Shown: one piece after another, positions 1 through 7,723 of the stretch
Position numbering within the stretch: position 1 is the stretch's first letter
Layout of the letters: every line of letters starts with the position of its first letter
Source of the DNA: Bacillota bacterium
GTDB lineage: Bacteria > Bacillota > Clostridia > DSM-8532
Assembly: GCA_023440865.1 (NCBI GenBank)
Contig: JAEXRM010000222.1
Coordinates: 1-43,952 of the forward strand
Reading direction: 5' to 3'
DNA length: 43,952 nucleotides
Position numbers and translations under genes: made by a program
Notes under the pieces: generated by a model
The model's input: the letters and a program-made list of their open reading frames with translations, nothing else
Told to the model about the DNA's origin: nothing
Databases searched by the model: none

Positions 1-512
1 TGGCGCACCAGGCCGGACAGCACCAGCTGCTCCATCTGCCGCCAGGTCTTCATGTAGGCCTCATGGATGTATGGCCTGGCGTCCTTGTTGTGGTAGTCGG
101 GGGCGCAGCCCTTCGGATGGAAATTCGGGAAGGGCCAGTGGACGAGGTACAGGTCGAGGTAGTCGAGCTTGAGGTCCTTCAGGCTCTGCGCGCACGACAG
201 CAGGACGTCACCCTTGCCGTGCATGTCGTTCCAGACCTTCGAGACGACGAACAGCTCCTCGCGGTCGATGCCGCCGGCCATGGCCTCGGACAGCACCGGG
301 CCGATGAGGTGTTCGTTGCCATAGACCGAAGCGCAGTCGATGAAGCGCCAGCCGTCGGCCAGCGCGGTTTTCACAGCAGCCGCAACGGTTTCGCCGTCAT
401 ACTTGTCCGAGCCGAAGGTGCCAAGTCCGATGCCGGGCATGCGCGCGCCCGTGCGGAGCGTGACATACGGCACGGATGCCGGGTTGATGGCTGTGTTCCG
501 ATTCATGTCCAT
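1..512 (-). CDS. Aldo/keto reductase, N-terminal part (runs off left edge)
   Basis: This is an NAD(P)H-dependent aldo/keto reductase, a soluble enzyme that reduces sugar aldehydes or ketones. About 170 residues are visible before the window ends. The opening contains RTGARMPGIGLGTFG, then FIDCASVYGNE (catalytic Asp and Tyr), FVVSKVW (catalytic Lys) and LVHWP (catalytic His), so the whole catalytic tetrad is present. The start ATG at 512 lies 5 nt after AGGAGG (518-523), and a second in-frame ATG at 506 is equally possible. It follows the FucU-like mutarotase by about 50 nt on the same strand and lies downstream of the LacI gene, suggesting a small sugar-conversion operon. The substrate cannot be read from the sequence. 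The family call is firm, but completeness at the C terminus is unknown. Confidence 0.9.
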   Translation of the reverse strand, partial: MDMNRNTAINPASVPYVTLRTGARMPGIGLGTFGSDKYDGETVAAAVKTALADGWRFIDCASVYGNEHLIGPVLSEAMAGGIDREELFVVSKVWNDMHGKGDVLLSCAQSLKDLKLDYLDLYLVHWPFPNFHPKGCAPDYHNKDARPYIHEAYMKTWRQMEQLVLSGLVR

Positions 513-564
513 TCTCTCCTCCTGTGTCTGCCGGCGCATGCGCCGGCCCGGCGTCCGAACCGAC

Positions 565-996
565 TCAACCGGTCACGACGCCCTTTTTGAGAATGATGTT
601 GGCATACAGGGCGCCCTCTCCGGTCGCCACGACGGCGTAGGCCCGCTTCGCCCGTTCATAGAAGGCGAACCGCTCCACGTTCTCGATGCCGTTTGCCTTG
701 TCCTCATGGGCGCTGACGATGGCACGGTAGGTGTCCCAGATGGGTGTCTCCACCGTATCGCCCGGCACGACCTGCATGAGCGCGACCGGCTTTTCGGTGT
801 ACGGATCGAGCGGAAAGAGGGAGAGGATCGCCTCGAGCAGTTCGGGAACGCCGTGTCCGTCCGCGCGCACAAGACGCTGGGCAATGGAGGCGGCGGGAAA
901 GTTGCCGTCCGCGATGACGATCTCATCGCCATGACCCATTTCCATGAGGATCTTCAACAATTCGGGACTGAGGATGGCCGGAATTCCCTTGAGCAT
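565..996 (-). CDS. L-fucose mutarotase / D-ribose pyranase family protein (FucU/RbsD)
   Basis: The 143-residue product belongs to the RbsD/FucU family, cytoplasmic decameric or smaller assemblies that interconvert sugar anomers so that downstream kinases or isomerases get the right form. The signature stretch MGHGDEIVIADGNFPA near residue 20 and the C-terminal ANIILKKGVV are characteristic, and the length matches the family (about 140). FucU is favoured over RbsD by overall feel, but I could not align it. The start at 996 is set by AAAGGAGA 8-9 nt upstream. An in-frame extension further upstream is low-complexity, coming from the tandem repeat in the leader, and is not coding. It lies between a LacI regulator and an aldo/keto reductase, all on the same strand. 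A LacI-type palindrome at 1171-1180 precedes it, so repression by the neighbouring regulator is likely. Confidence 0.85.
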   Translation of the reverse strand: MLKGIPAILSPELLKILMEMGHGDEIVIADGNFPAASIAQRLVRADGHGVPELLEAILSLFPLDPYTEKPVALMQVVPGDTVETPIWDTYRAIVSAHEDKANGIENVERFAFYERAKRAYAVVATGEGALYANIILKKGVVTG

Positions 997-1079
997 GACG
1001 GGTCTCCTTTCGCAGGTGCCTGGTTGGTATTTGTGCGTATCGGGTGTGGCGCGCTCATATATGGGCTGTTCGGGCGGGC

Positions 1080-1129
1080 ATGGGCTGGTTGGTGTGCATG
1101 GGCTGGTTGGTGTGCATGGGCTGGTTGGG
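1080..1129. repeat. 18-bp tandem repeat in the fucU leader, about 2.8 copies
   Basis: Two perfect copies of an 18-bp unit beginning ATGGGCTGGTTGGTGTGC occupy 1080-1097 and 1098-1115. A third, partial copy (14 nt) follows, after which the sequence diverges. The repeat lies between the operator at 1171-1180 and the FucU start at 996, so it would be transcribed into the 5' leader. No function can be read from it. Confidence 0.85.
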
Positions 1130-1170
1130 CGGGCATGACCCGGTTCGGGGTGTGGCTGGGATGGTTGCGT

Positions 1171-1183
1171 GAAACGTTTCGCT
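1171..1183. promoter_or_regulatory. LacI-type operator upstream of the fucU-like gene
   Basis: The 10-bp palindrome GAAACGTTTC sits at 1171-1180. With its right flank it shares GAAACGTTTCGCT with a second site in front of the LacI gene (2238-2253). The sequence has the central CG-centred palindrome typical of LacI-family operators. It lies 175 nt upstream of the FucU start and just past the LacI stop codon. I see no convincing promoter immediately next to it. Confidence 0.7.
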
Positions 1184-1198
1184 TCGAGGCATGAAAAA

Positions 1199-2209
1199 TC
1201 ACCGCCCGGTGGGCGGCGCGATGGATTCGGTGACAATCAGTTCCGTCTTCATGCGGTACAGGGCGGGAAATCCCGCGTTGTCGCCCTGCATGCGCCGGAT
1301 CAGCAAGCCGGCGGCCGTTTCGCTGATGGCGCGGATGGGTTGCACGACGATGGAGGGTGACGGGGTGAGGATGCGCGTCAGTGCCATGCTGTCGAACCCG
1401 ATGAAGGAAAGCGTGCCGGGGATGGCGGTTTTCCGCTCGTTGAGCGCCATGACGGCACCCAGTGTCATTTCGTAGTTTGTCACGAACAGGGCGGACGGGG
1501 GCTGCGGCAGGTCGAGCAGCGCCAGCGTCTCGCGGTAGCCGCCCTCGGTGGTGTATCCGCCGCTGCGGATCAGCGCATGGTCCGGCGAGATGCCGTAATC
1601 CCCATGGACCCGCAGATAGCCGTTGAGGCGCTCCTCCGCGGTGTGAATGCCCTCCGGTCCGGTCAGGATGCCGATGCGGCGGTGCCCCTCGACGATGAGC
1701 CGTTCCACGGCGCCGTAGGAAGCATTGAGGGTGTCCACGAGGACCGTGTCGCAGGCCAGCCCTTGAACAGGACGGTCGATGAGCACGACCGGCACGCGCG
1801 CGGCCAACAGCCCGGACAGCTGGTCGGGACAGCCGCTGAGCGGCATCATCAGCAGGCCGTCGATTTGCCTGTCCGCAAGGAATTCAAGCTTGCGTCGTTC
1901 CAGTTCCGGCTGCTGCCGGTAATCGCAGATGATCGCACCGTATCCCTGTTCCTGCAACAGGTTCTCCACGCCGGACACGATGCTGGTGCAGAATACGTTC
2001 TCAAGATCGGGAATGAGGATGCCGACCGTCATCGTGCGGCTCGTCTTCAGTCCGCGCGCCATGGCATTTGCCTTGAAGCCGAGCGCCTGCACGGCCTGGT
2101 CGATGCGGGTGCGGTTTTCCTCGAGCACGTTGCCACCGTTGAGGTATTTCGAGATTGTCGCAATCGACAATCCCGTCATGCGGGCGACATCCTTGATGGT
2201 GGCGGCCAT
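1199..2209 (-). CDS. LacI-family transcriptional regulator
   Basis: This 336-residue DNA-binding repressor has a helix-turn-helix at residues 4-25 (IKDVARMTGLSIATISKYLN) and a hinge helix ending near residue 60. A periplasmic-binding-protein-like effector domain follows, starting TVGILIPDLENVF. Typical LacI proteins are 330-340 residues. The start at 2209 follows AGAGGAA; upstream in-frame ATGs lie inside the promoter/operator and are rejected. A promoter (TTGACG-17-TACAAT, 2262-2290) and a palindromic operator just downstream of the -10 box indicate autorepression. A matching operator precedes the downstream FucU and aldo/keto reductase genes, so it probably represses that sugar locus. The inducer is unknown. 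Confidence 0.92.
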   Translation of the reverse strand: MAATIKDVARMTGLSIATISKYLNGGNVLEENRTRIDQAVQALGFKANAMARGLKTSRTMTVGILIPDLENVFCTSIVSGVENLLQEQGYGAIICDYRQQPELERRKLEFLADRQIDGLLMMPLSGCPDQLSGLLAARVPVVLIDRPVQGLACDTVLVDTLNASYGAVERLIVEGHRRIGILTGPEGIHTAEERLNGYLRVHGDYGISPDHALIRSGGYTTEGGYRETLALLDLPQPPSALFVTNYEMTLGAVMALNERKTAIPGTLSFIGFDSMALTRILTPSPSIVVQPIRAISETAAGLLIRRMQGDNAGFPALYRMKTELIVTESIAPPTGR

Positions 2210-2237
2210 GCTTCGATTCCTCTCGTCTGCGGTTTGA

Positions 2238-2253
2238 AGCGAAACGTTTCGCT
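2238..2253. promoter_or_regulatory. LacI-type operator in front of the lacI-family gene
   Basis: A perfect 16-bp palindrome, AGCGAAACGTTTCGCT, lies immediately downstream of the -10 box at 2262-2267 on the minus strand. It would therefore cover roughly +2 to +17 of the transcript, the classic position for a repressor roadblock. Its core repeats at 1171-1180. Confidence 0.8.
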
Positions 2254-2261
2254 CCAAGGGT

Positions 2262-2290
2262 ATTGTACGCCCGGACGCCATGGCCGTCAA
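2262..2290 (-). promoter_or_regulatory. Sigma-70-type promoter of the lacI-family gene
   Basis: On the minus strand TTGACG (2290-2285) and TACAAT (2267-2262) are separated by exactly 17 nt. Both boxes are close to consensus, and the operator follows directly. Confidence 0.75.
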
Positions 2291-2299
2291 GCGATGGAC

Positions 2300-2313
2300 G
2301 CATGTATACATGC
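2300..2313. promoter_or_regulatory. 14-bp perfect palindrome GCATGTATACATGC
   Basis: This perfect palindrome lies upstream of the lacI -35 box and about 70 nt before the -35 of the divergent HD-GYP gene. It is unrelated to the LacI operator. It could bind another regulator acting on either promoter; no direct evidence supports a specific factor. Confidence 0.4.
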
Positions 2314-2384
2314 AATGCGGAAATCCGCTGACCGCAATCTTTTATGGACAAAAGTCCTCCATTCGGCATGGAGCAAGCCCCTTC

Positions 2385-2412
2385 TTGCAATTTGACGCGG
2401 AGTTGGTATAAT
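2385..2412 (+). promoter_or_regulatory. Promoter of the HD-GYP gene
   Basis: TTGCAA (2385-2390) and TATAAT (2407-2412) are 16 nt apart, and TGG directly before TATAAT forms an extended -10 element. The gene starts 100 nt downstream at 2513. The rest of the 303-bp gap 2210-2512 holds the lacI promoter, its operator and the 2300-2313 palindrome. Confidence 0.7.
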
Positions 2413-2512
2413 CTTCGTGTGCCATAGCCTTTCGAACGCTTGTGCCGCAGGCATTTCGCGGCGATCGCCCCCCGTGGCGCCACACGAATGAGGAAAGGAT
2501 GGGCCGCACCGC

Positions 2513-3601
2513 ATGGCCACCAATGAACGCGCCGGAACCCTGCATGTCATCACCCGTGAAATCGGCATGCCAAAACGAGATCTGCCCATCCGCGAATGCA
2601 CGCCCGGCATGTTGCTGGCGGAAACGATCTACAGCGAATCGGGGGCCGTCATGCTGCCCGAACGAACACTCCTGTGCGCCAGCCACCTCGAACGTCTCGC
2701 CGCGCAAGGCCACGCGCGTCTGCGCGTGCAGGTCCCCGCCGCGTGCCTTGCAGCTGTGGAAGCCCGTTGCGAGGCGTTGTACGCCGCCTGCCTGGAATCC
2801 GTGGGCGGACTGTTCGCGCCGGTCACCAGCGGCAAGTCGCTTCCGGCCGAGCAGGTGCTGCATGTGACGGACACCGTCCGGGAAAGCGCACTAGCGGGCA
2901 GCGATGTCTGCTTCCGCCCGGCTCCCTCCAGCCTGGCAAACGCCAACAGGCTCCAGACGCACAGCCTCAACACGGCCATGCTCGCCGCATTCCTGCACCA
3001 ATGGATGGGACACGCCGACGATTCCCTCCCGCTCATCATCCAGGCGGCGTTGCTTCACGACATCGGCAAGACGCGGCTGCGCAGCAGCCTGCTTGAGCTG
3101 CCCGGCGAACTGTCTCCGAAGGAGATGAAGGAATGGCGGCGGCACCCCCGTCTGAGCTGGGAGATCGTTCATGCCTGCCGCGGCATGGACTCGCTTGTCG
3201 AAGCGATCGTCGCCACGCACCACGAGCTGCCGGACGGTTCCGGCTACCCCATGGGGCTGACCGCGGCGAACATACATCCGTTCGCCCGCATCGTCGCCGT
3301 GGCGGACCGCTTCGACAACCTGACGGCCGGAACCGCGCGCGAGCGCTCCGTATCGCCGTTCCACGCCTTCGAGGTGCTGGAGGGGGAGGCCCGTCATGGC
3401 TTCCATCCGCAGGAGGTTCACTGCCTGTTGACCCAGGTGCCGGCGCTGTATGTCGGCGACCGTTTCTTTCTCTCGAACGGGGATATCGGTGAAGTGCTGC
3501 ACATCCATCCGCAAAGGAAAAGCCGGCCGCTGGTCAAGGCGTCCGGCCGGTATCTCGACCTTTCCACGGAACCGGGCATCTCGATCGAAGCCATGGTATG
3601 A
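2513..3601 (+). CDS. HD-GYP domain protein, probable c-di-GMP phosphodiesterase
   Basis: The 362-residue product has an N-terminal region of the kind that often precedes stand-alone HD-GYP domains (IRECTPGMLLAETIY, residues 27-40). The HD-GYP domain follows: HDIGK at 182-186, HH at 236-237 and DGSGYP at 241-246, all motif residues intact. HD-GYP enzymes hydrolyse the second messenger c-di-GMP, so a phosphodiesterase role is expected. No membrane segment or receiver domain is visible, so it should be cytoplasmic. The start at 2513 follows AGGAAAGG at 14 nt; an alternative start at 2567 would begin right at the conserved region and cannot be excluded. It is monocistronic, with its own promoter and a hairpin after the stop. 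A GGDEF-HD-GYP protein and a PilZ protein lie within 6 kb. Confidence 0.88.
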   Translation: MATNERAGTLHVITREIGMPKRDLPIRECTPGMLLAETIYSESGAVMLPERTLLCASHLERLAAQGHARLRVQVPAACLAAVEARCEALYAACLESVGGLFAPVTSGKSLPAEQVLHVTDTVRESALAGSDVCFRPAPSSLANANRLQTHSLNTAMLAAFLHQWMGHADDSLPLIIQAALLHDIGKTRLRSSLLELPGELSPKEMKEWRRHPRLSWEIVHACRGMDSLVEAIVATHHELPDGSGYPMGLTAANIHPFARIVAVADRFDNLTAGTARERSVSPFHAFEVLEGEARHGFHPQEVHCLLTQVPALYVGDRFFLSNGDIGEVLHIHPQRKSRPLVKASGRYLDLSTEPGISIEAMV

Positions 3602-3683
3602 TGCGCACACGCCCGGTACAGCCGTTATCCGCCCCTCGCCGGGTATGTCACGCATCCGGCGGGCGGCGTCGGCGACGGGCGCA

Positions 3684-3705
3684 CACCGCGGCCGTTGCCG
3701 CGGTG
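3684..3705. terminator. GC-rich hairpin between convergent genes
   Basis: A perfect 9-bp stem CACCGCGGC/GCCGCGGTG with a CGTT loop lies in the 121-bp gap between the HD-GYP stop (3601) and the convergent HD hydrolase stop (3723). There is no T-run, so it may act as a T-less bidirectional terminator. Similar hairpins occur at other convergent junctions in the window. Confidence 0.5.
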
Positions 3706-3722
3706 CCGGCAGGATGCGCCTG

Positions 3723-4331
3723 TCATCCGGTGATCGCGGCGGCCCCGGGTTCACCGGCCAGGCCAATGGCGTCCGCGACATCGCGCATGCCCTGAATGGT
3801 TTCGGCGATGATCTCTTCCAGCGGCATGCCGAGAAGTGCCGCCCCCTTTTCGATGACCTCGCGGTTGACGCCGGCGGCAAACCCTGACTGCTTCCATTTC
3901 TTGCGCACGGATTTCACCTCAAGGTCCAGCACGCTTCTGCTCGGCCGGAGCAGGGCGGTGGCCGCCACCAGGCCGGTCAGCTCATCGATGGTGTAGAGCA
4001 CCCTTTCCATGGGGCTTTCCGGCGAAACCGGCACGCACAGCTCCCATCCATGGCTTTCAACCGCCCGGATCCACGGCTCGGGGTACCCTGCCGCGGCCAG
4101 GATCTCGCGTGCCTTGACGCAATGCTGGTCGGGGTATTTTTCATAGTCAATGTCGTGAAGCAGGCCGACGATCCCCCAGGCATCTTCCTCATCGGGTGCA
4201 TGAACGCGTGCGAATCGCCGCATCACCCCTTCAACCGCCAAGGCGTGGCGTCGCAGGCTGTCATTCCCGTTCCAGTCACATAGCAGGTTCCATGCCGCCT
4301 CGCGGGCAGGCGGGCTGTTCCGGTTGCTCAT
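3723..4331 (-). CDS. Small HD-domain hydrolase (COG2316-like)
   Basis: The 202-residue cytoplasmic protein has an HD-domain fold. It shows HALAVEGVMRRFA around residue 30, then EEDAWGIVGLLHDIDYEKYP with the HD metal-binding pair, and an AVESHGWE segment. This matches the predicted HD-superfamily hydrolases grouped as COG2316. The substrate is unknown, and nucleotide or phosphate-ester hydrolysis is a family-level guess. The start at 4331 is placed by GGAGGG eight nucleotides upstream; a much longer in-frame extension antisense to the M23 gene is an artefact. The gene is transcribed divergently from the M23 peptidase, from a shared 166-bp region holding mirrored -10 boxes. Confidence 0.8.
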   Translation of the reverse strand: MSNRNSPPAREAAWNLLCDWNGNDSLRRHALAVEGVMRRFARVHAPDEEDAWGIVGLLHDIDYEKYPDQHCVKAREILAAAGYPEPWIRAVESHGWELCVPVSPESPMERVLYTIDELTGLVAATALLRPSRSVLDLEVKSVRKKWKQSGFAAGVNREVIEKGAALLGMPLEEIIAETIQGMRDVADAIGLAGEPGAAAITG

Positions 4332-4382
4332 GCGGCCCTCCGTCAGATGGCGCCGTTTTGGGTCCCGTGCGCCGTTTGCCTT

Positions 4383-4449
4383 CCATTCTACCGCCTGGAC
4401 AGTCACAACGGCAATGCCGCAGGTGGCATGTCCCCCTGTGGTAGAATGG
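4383..4449. promoter_or_regulatory. Mirror-image -10 elements of divergent promoters
   Basis: CCATTCTACC (4383-4392) and GGTAGAATGG (4440-4449) form a perfect 10-bp inverted repeat 47 nt apart. Read outward, each carries TAGAAT, and the plus-strand copy is an extended -10 (TGTGGTAGAAT). On the minus strand TTGCCG lies 18 nt before TAGAAT. The pair fits divergent promoters for the HD hydrolase and the M23 peptidase. The plus-strand -35 is weak. Confidence 0.5.
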
Positions 4450-4497
4450 ACATGAGGCCGACGAACGCAAACGGCCACCGGTGTGTAAGGAGGCGAC

Positions 4498-5901
4498 ATG
4501 GGCAAGCGGGCAAAACGCATCCTGCCAATCCTCGCGATCATGCTGCTGGCGTCAACCGCCGGCGTGCTGGCGCTCACCGGCGCATCCGGCTGGCTGCTGG
4601 CCCTTCCGGAGCGCATTGCGGGCTCGCTGTCCGCCCTTTCCGCCGCATCATCCGCGACACCTGCGGCCTCCACACGTGCGGAGCCACCGGCCGCCGTGAC
4701 ACCGAACGCTTCATCGTCCGGATCCCCCCGTGCGACAGCGGTCACATCACCGCTGCCGCCTTCCGTGTCGCAGACCGTCCCGGCGGGCACCTCGCCGTCA
4801 TCGTCCCCATCGGCATCTCCCGCCGCATCCCCGGCCGCATCGTCTCCACCGGCATCTCCCGCCGCATCCCAGGCCGCAGCGTCTCCACCGGCGTCCCCGG
4901 CGCCATCCCCGGCCGCATCGTCTCCCCCGGCGTCCCCGGCGCCCTCCCCGGCCGCATCGTCTCCGCCGGCGTCCCCGGCGCCATCCCCGGCTGCACCGTC
5001 AAATACCCCCCCCCCCGAACCGCAAACGGCCGACACCACCACGGGACCATGGCTGACCCTGTCCGTCGAGCGCATGCAGCAGGGCGATGTTGTCGCGGTC
5101 TGGCTCGACAACATCCCGGAGAGCCTTGCAAACACGGACATCCGGTTCCGCGCCTCCTGGCTGGGAAAACCGGTTCCCGCACACCGGTGGGGCGACCGGC
5201 TCGTCGCGCTCATCCAGGCGACCATCTCCGTCAACCCGAACACCTATTCCGTCCGGGCGGTCACCATCGGCACCGATGCTTCCGGCACGGCATCCGACCC
5301 GGTCGAGATACCGGGCACCAGAAAACTCATCCGCATCGAGAAACGCGCCTTCGAGCAGCAGATCTTTTCGGTCAGCAAGGAGCTCGAGCAGACGCGTTCC
5401 GACGCAAACCTCGCCGCGGACGCGGAAAAGGTGGCGAAGGCCAAATCGGACCCGAGTGTTGTTCCCCTTTGGAAGGAAGTGTTCCAGATGCCCATCGAGG
5501 GCGGAATCGCCAAGGCATTCGGCAAGCAGCGCATCATCAATGGAAAACTCAACTACACGCATTCCGGCGTGGACATCTCCGCGACGGAGGGCACACCGAT
5601 CCATGCGCCGGCTGCGGGCCGAGTCGTTTTTTCCGGCGCCCTCATCGTCTCGGGCAACACCGTCATTGTTGATCATGGCCTGGGCATGTTTTCCTCGCTG
5701 GTGCACATGTCACGCACGGATGCGACGGTGGGGCAGGAGGTCGCGGCTGGCGAGGTGGTCGGATATGTCGGTGCCACGGGCTTTGCAACAGGCCCCCATC
5801 TGCACTGGACGCTGACCGTCCACGGCAACAGCGTTGATCCGGAGTACCTCATGCGGACCGATCCGCTGCGGGCGATCCGGGCGGATGCGGCTGCGGAATG
5901 A
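4498..5901 (+). CDS. M23-family peptidase with Pro/Ala/Ser linker
   Basis: This 467-residue cell-wall endopeptidase is probably membrane-anchored. An N-terminal hydrophobic segment (residues 8-28) follows a KRAKR basic start. A low-complexity Ser/Pro/Ala linker (about 45-175) carries 13-residue repeats of the type SPPASPAPSPAAS. A middle domain of about 150 residues follows, and then the C-terminal LytM/M23 domain with HSGVD near 354-358 and HLHW near 433-436, so the zinc ligands are present. M23 enzymes cleave peptide cross-links of peptidoglycan. The start at 4498 has AAGGAGG at 6-7 nt. An 11-C tract at 5006-5016 lies at the end of the linker; losing one C leads to a stop after about 13 codons, before the catalytic domain. 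Confidence 0.88.
   Translation: MGKRAKRILPILAIMLLASTAGVLALTGASGWLLALPERIAGSLSALSAASSATPAASTRAEPPAAVTPNASSSGSPRATAVTSPLPPSVSQTVPAGTSPSSSPSASPAASPAASSPPASPAASQAAASPPASPAPSPAASSPPASPAPSPAASSPPASPAPSPAAPSNTPPPEPQTADTTTGPWLTLSVERMQQGDVVAVWLDNIPESLANTDIRFRASWLGKPVPAHRWGDRLVALIQATISVNPNTYSVRAVTIGTDASGTASDPVEIPGTRKLIRIEKRAFEQQIFSVSKELEQTRSDANLAADAEKVAKAKSDPSVVPLWKEVFQMPIEGGIAKAFGKQRIINGKLNYTHSGVDISATEGTPIHAPAAGRVVFSGALIVSGNTVIVDHGLGMFSSLVHMSRTDATVGQEVAAGEVVGYVGATGFATGPHLHWTLTVHGNSVDPEYLMRTDPLRAIRADAAAE
4880..5000. repeat. 39-bp coding repeats in the peptidase linker
   Basis: Roughly three imperfect units of 39 bp encode repeats of SPPASPAPSPAAS. Copies differ by single bases, mostly in third positions. 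Repeat-number variation would lengthen or shorten the linker without changing frame. Confidence 0.7.
5006..5016. repeat. Homopolymer of 11 C inside the M23 coding region
   Basis: Eleven consecutive C residues encode Thr-Pro-Pro-Pro together with the preceding A. It is the longest homopolymer I noticed in the window and lies between the linker and the folded domains. Confidence 0.9.
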
Positions 5902-5920
5902 CACCGGGTGGCGCATGTTT

Positions 5921-7723
5921 TCAGTCGGTCCAGGACCCGTTCTCCAGCAGGCGTGCGAACCGTTCCGCCAGATTCGGGTCGAACTGGGTGCCGGCGCACC
6001 GGCGGATCTCGGCGATGGCCTCACCCGACGAGAGGGCCCTCCGATACGGCCGGTCGCATGTCATCGCGTCGTAACTGTCCGCCAGCATGATGATGCGCGC
6101 CACCAATGGAATCTCCTCGCCGCGCAGCCCCTTCGGATACCCCTGCCCGTCCCAGCGTTCATGATGGGCCAGCACGCAATCGGCCAGATCCTGCATGTCA
6201 TGGGATGTGCTCAGGATGCGGTAGCCGATGTCCGGATGCCGGCGGATCTCCTCGAATTCCGCGTCGGACAGACGCCCGGGCTTGTTGAGGATGTCCTCGT
6301 CGATGGCGATCTTGCCGATGTCGTGCAGCAATCCGACCAGCTTGTAGCGGCCGGCTTCGATCGAGGAGAGGCCGATGCTGGCTCCCAGTTGCTGGCAGAT
6401 GTCGCTGACCCGCTTGGAATGGAGCTCTTCGCGGGGATTCTTCTCATGCAGCGCGTTGATGATGGTGGTGATCGCATTGCCGCGCAACCCGGCGTTCTCG
6501 ATGAGCTTGTGCTTGTACATGTAGTCCTCGGCGCTCTTGAGGACATGCGTCATGTCGTGCTCGGGCTGCAACTTGGTCTCCCATCCGTACGACAGGCTGA
6601 CACGGACGGAATTGACATGCTCGAACTCGTGGGCGCGCCGGATGCGGCCGACAATCTCCTCGGCCTCAACGGATGAGGTCTTTGGCAGCAGAATGACAAA
6701 CTCGTCCCCGCCCCAGCGCGCCACGATGTCATCGCGCCTGCAGGCGGATTGGATGGCCCGGGCGGCCTTGCAGAGCAGCTCGTCGCCCTTGGCGTGCCCG
6801 AAAGCGTCATTGACCAGCTTCAAGCCGTTCATGTCGCCCATGACGATCGAAAGGGGCAGGTTGCGCGGCACGTCGAGACGCTTGAGCTCCTCCTCGAAGA
6901 AACGGCGGTTGTAGAGCCCCGTCAGGCTGTCATGATAGGAGATGTTGCGGTTCTCGCGGATCTCCTCCTCGAGCAGCGCATTGAGTTCAAGAAGACTGCG
7001 GGTGCGTTCGCGCACCCGTTCCTCCAGCACGTGGTTCATGCGGGAGAGCGACTCGTTGGCCGACGCCAGCCGGGCATTGGCATCTTCGAGCCGGGCATTG
7101 GCCAGCTCGGCGGCTTCCTCGGCGCGCTGCCGTTCCTCGATCTCCTCCTCGAGCATCGCATTCATGTCCTGCAGCTCGCCATTGAGATCCTCAAGCTCGG
7201 CATTCATGCTTTGCAACGAGGCATTCAGCTCCTCGAGCTCGGCGCTTTTCTCCTCAAGCTCCGCCTGGCTGCCCGCCAACTGGCGGGTCCGCTCGGCAAT
7301 ATGGGCCTCCAGCTCGCGGTTTGCGGCAAACAGGGCGGCGGCGCGCATCGACTTGCTGCCCATTGCCCGGATCATCTGCTCACGGCGGACGGCATTGCCG
7401 GTGAGGCGTTCGGACAGGAGGCCCAACAGGCTTCGGATTGACGGAAAGCGCTTGTCGGCACCGGCATCTGTCTGCGGCAGGCAGACGCGCCACAGGGCAA
7501 GCGCCTGTCCTTCGACATGCAGCGGGAAGGTGCGGATGTCCCCGCTGGCCTCTCCGGAGGGCTCGGTCACCGGGGAACCATCCTGACGGACGATCTGCAG
7601 TGACACCCCTGTTGCGGCGGCAAAGACATCCTGCAGCAGCTGGGTGTCCTCCATGTTCATCAGGTCGCGGATCGCACGATGCCTGCCATCCTGGGCCGGA
7701 ATCGGTGCCTTGAGCGTGTGCAT
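5921..7723 (-). CDS. GGDEF and HD-GYP dual-domain c-di-GMP protein with degenerate PocR-like sensor
   Basis: The 600-residue protein makes or degrades c-di-GMP. Residues 20-85 resemble a PocR-type sensory domain (MNMEDTQLLQDVFAAATGVS, then DGSPVTEPS) but lack its usual cysteines. A long coiled coil (about 133-260) is rich in Glu, Leu, Asn and Ala repeats. The GGDEF domain has an intact GGDEF (338-342) and an inhibitory-site RxxD (R329, D332). The HD-GYP domain has HDIGK (467-471), then HHERWDGQGYP. Both active-site motifs are intact, so the net activity cannot be predicted. No membrane segment is visible. The start at 7723 follows GAGGT; longer in-frame starts overlap the promoter at 7896-7924. 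It is divergent from the PilZ gene. Confidence 0.9.
   Translation of the reverse strand: MHTLKAPIPAQDGRHRAIRDLMNMEDTQLLQDVFAAATGVSLQIVRQDGSPVTEPSGEASGDIRTFPLHVEGQALALWRVCLPQTDAGADKRFPSIRSLLGLLSERLTGNAVRREQMIRAMGSKSMRAAALFAANRELEAHIAERTRQLAGSQAELEEKSAELEELNASLQSMNAELEDLNGELQDMNAMLEEEIEERQRAEEAAELANARLEDANARLASANESLSRMNHVLEERVRERTRSLLELNALLEEEIRENRNISYHDSLTGLYNRRFFEEELKRLDVPRNLPLSIVMGDMNGLKLVNDAFGHAKGDELLCKAARAIQSACRRDDIVARWGGDEFVILLPKTSSVEAEEIVGRIRRAHEFEHVNSVRVSLSYGWETKLQPEHDMTHVLKSAEDYMYKHKLIENAGLRGNAITTIINALHEKNPREELHSKRVSDICQQLGASIGLSSIEAGRYKLVGLLHDIGKIAIDEDILNKPGRLSDAEFEEIRRHPDIGYRILSTSHDMQDLADCVLAHHERWDGQGYPKGLRGEEIPLVARIIMLADSYDAMTCDRPYRRALSSGEAIAEIRRCAGTQFDPNLAERFARLLENGSWTD

Noticed and set aside
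4332..5243. N-terminal extension of the HD hydrolase antisense to the M23 linker
   Set aside because: It is a Gly/Asp/Ala low-complexity shadow of the Pro/Ala/Ser repeats; the real start at 4331 has a good ribosome site.
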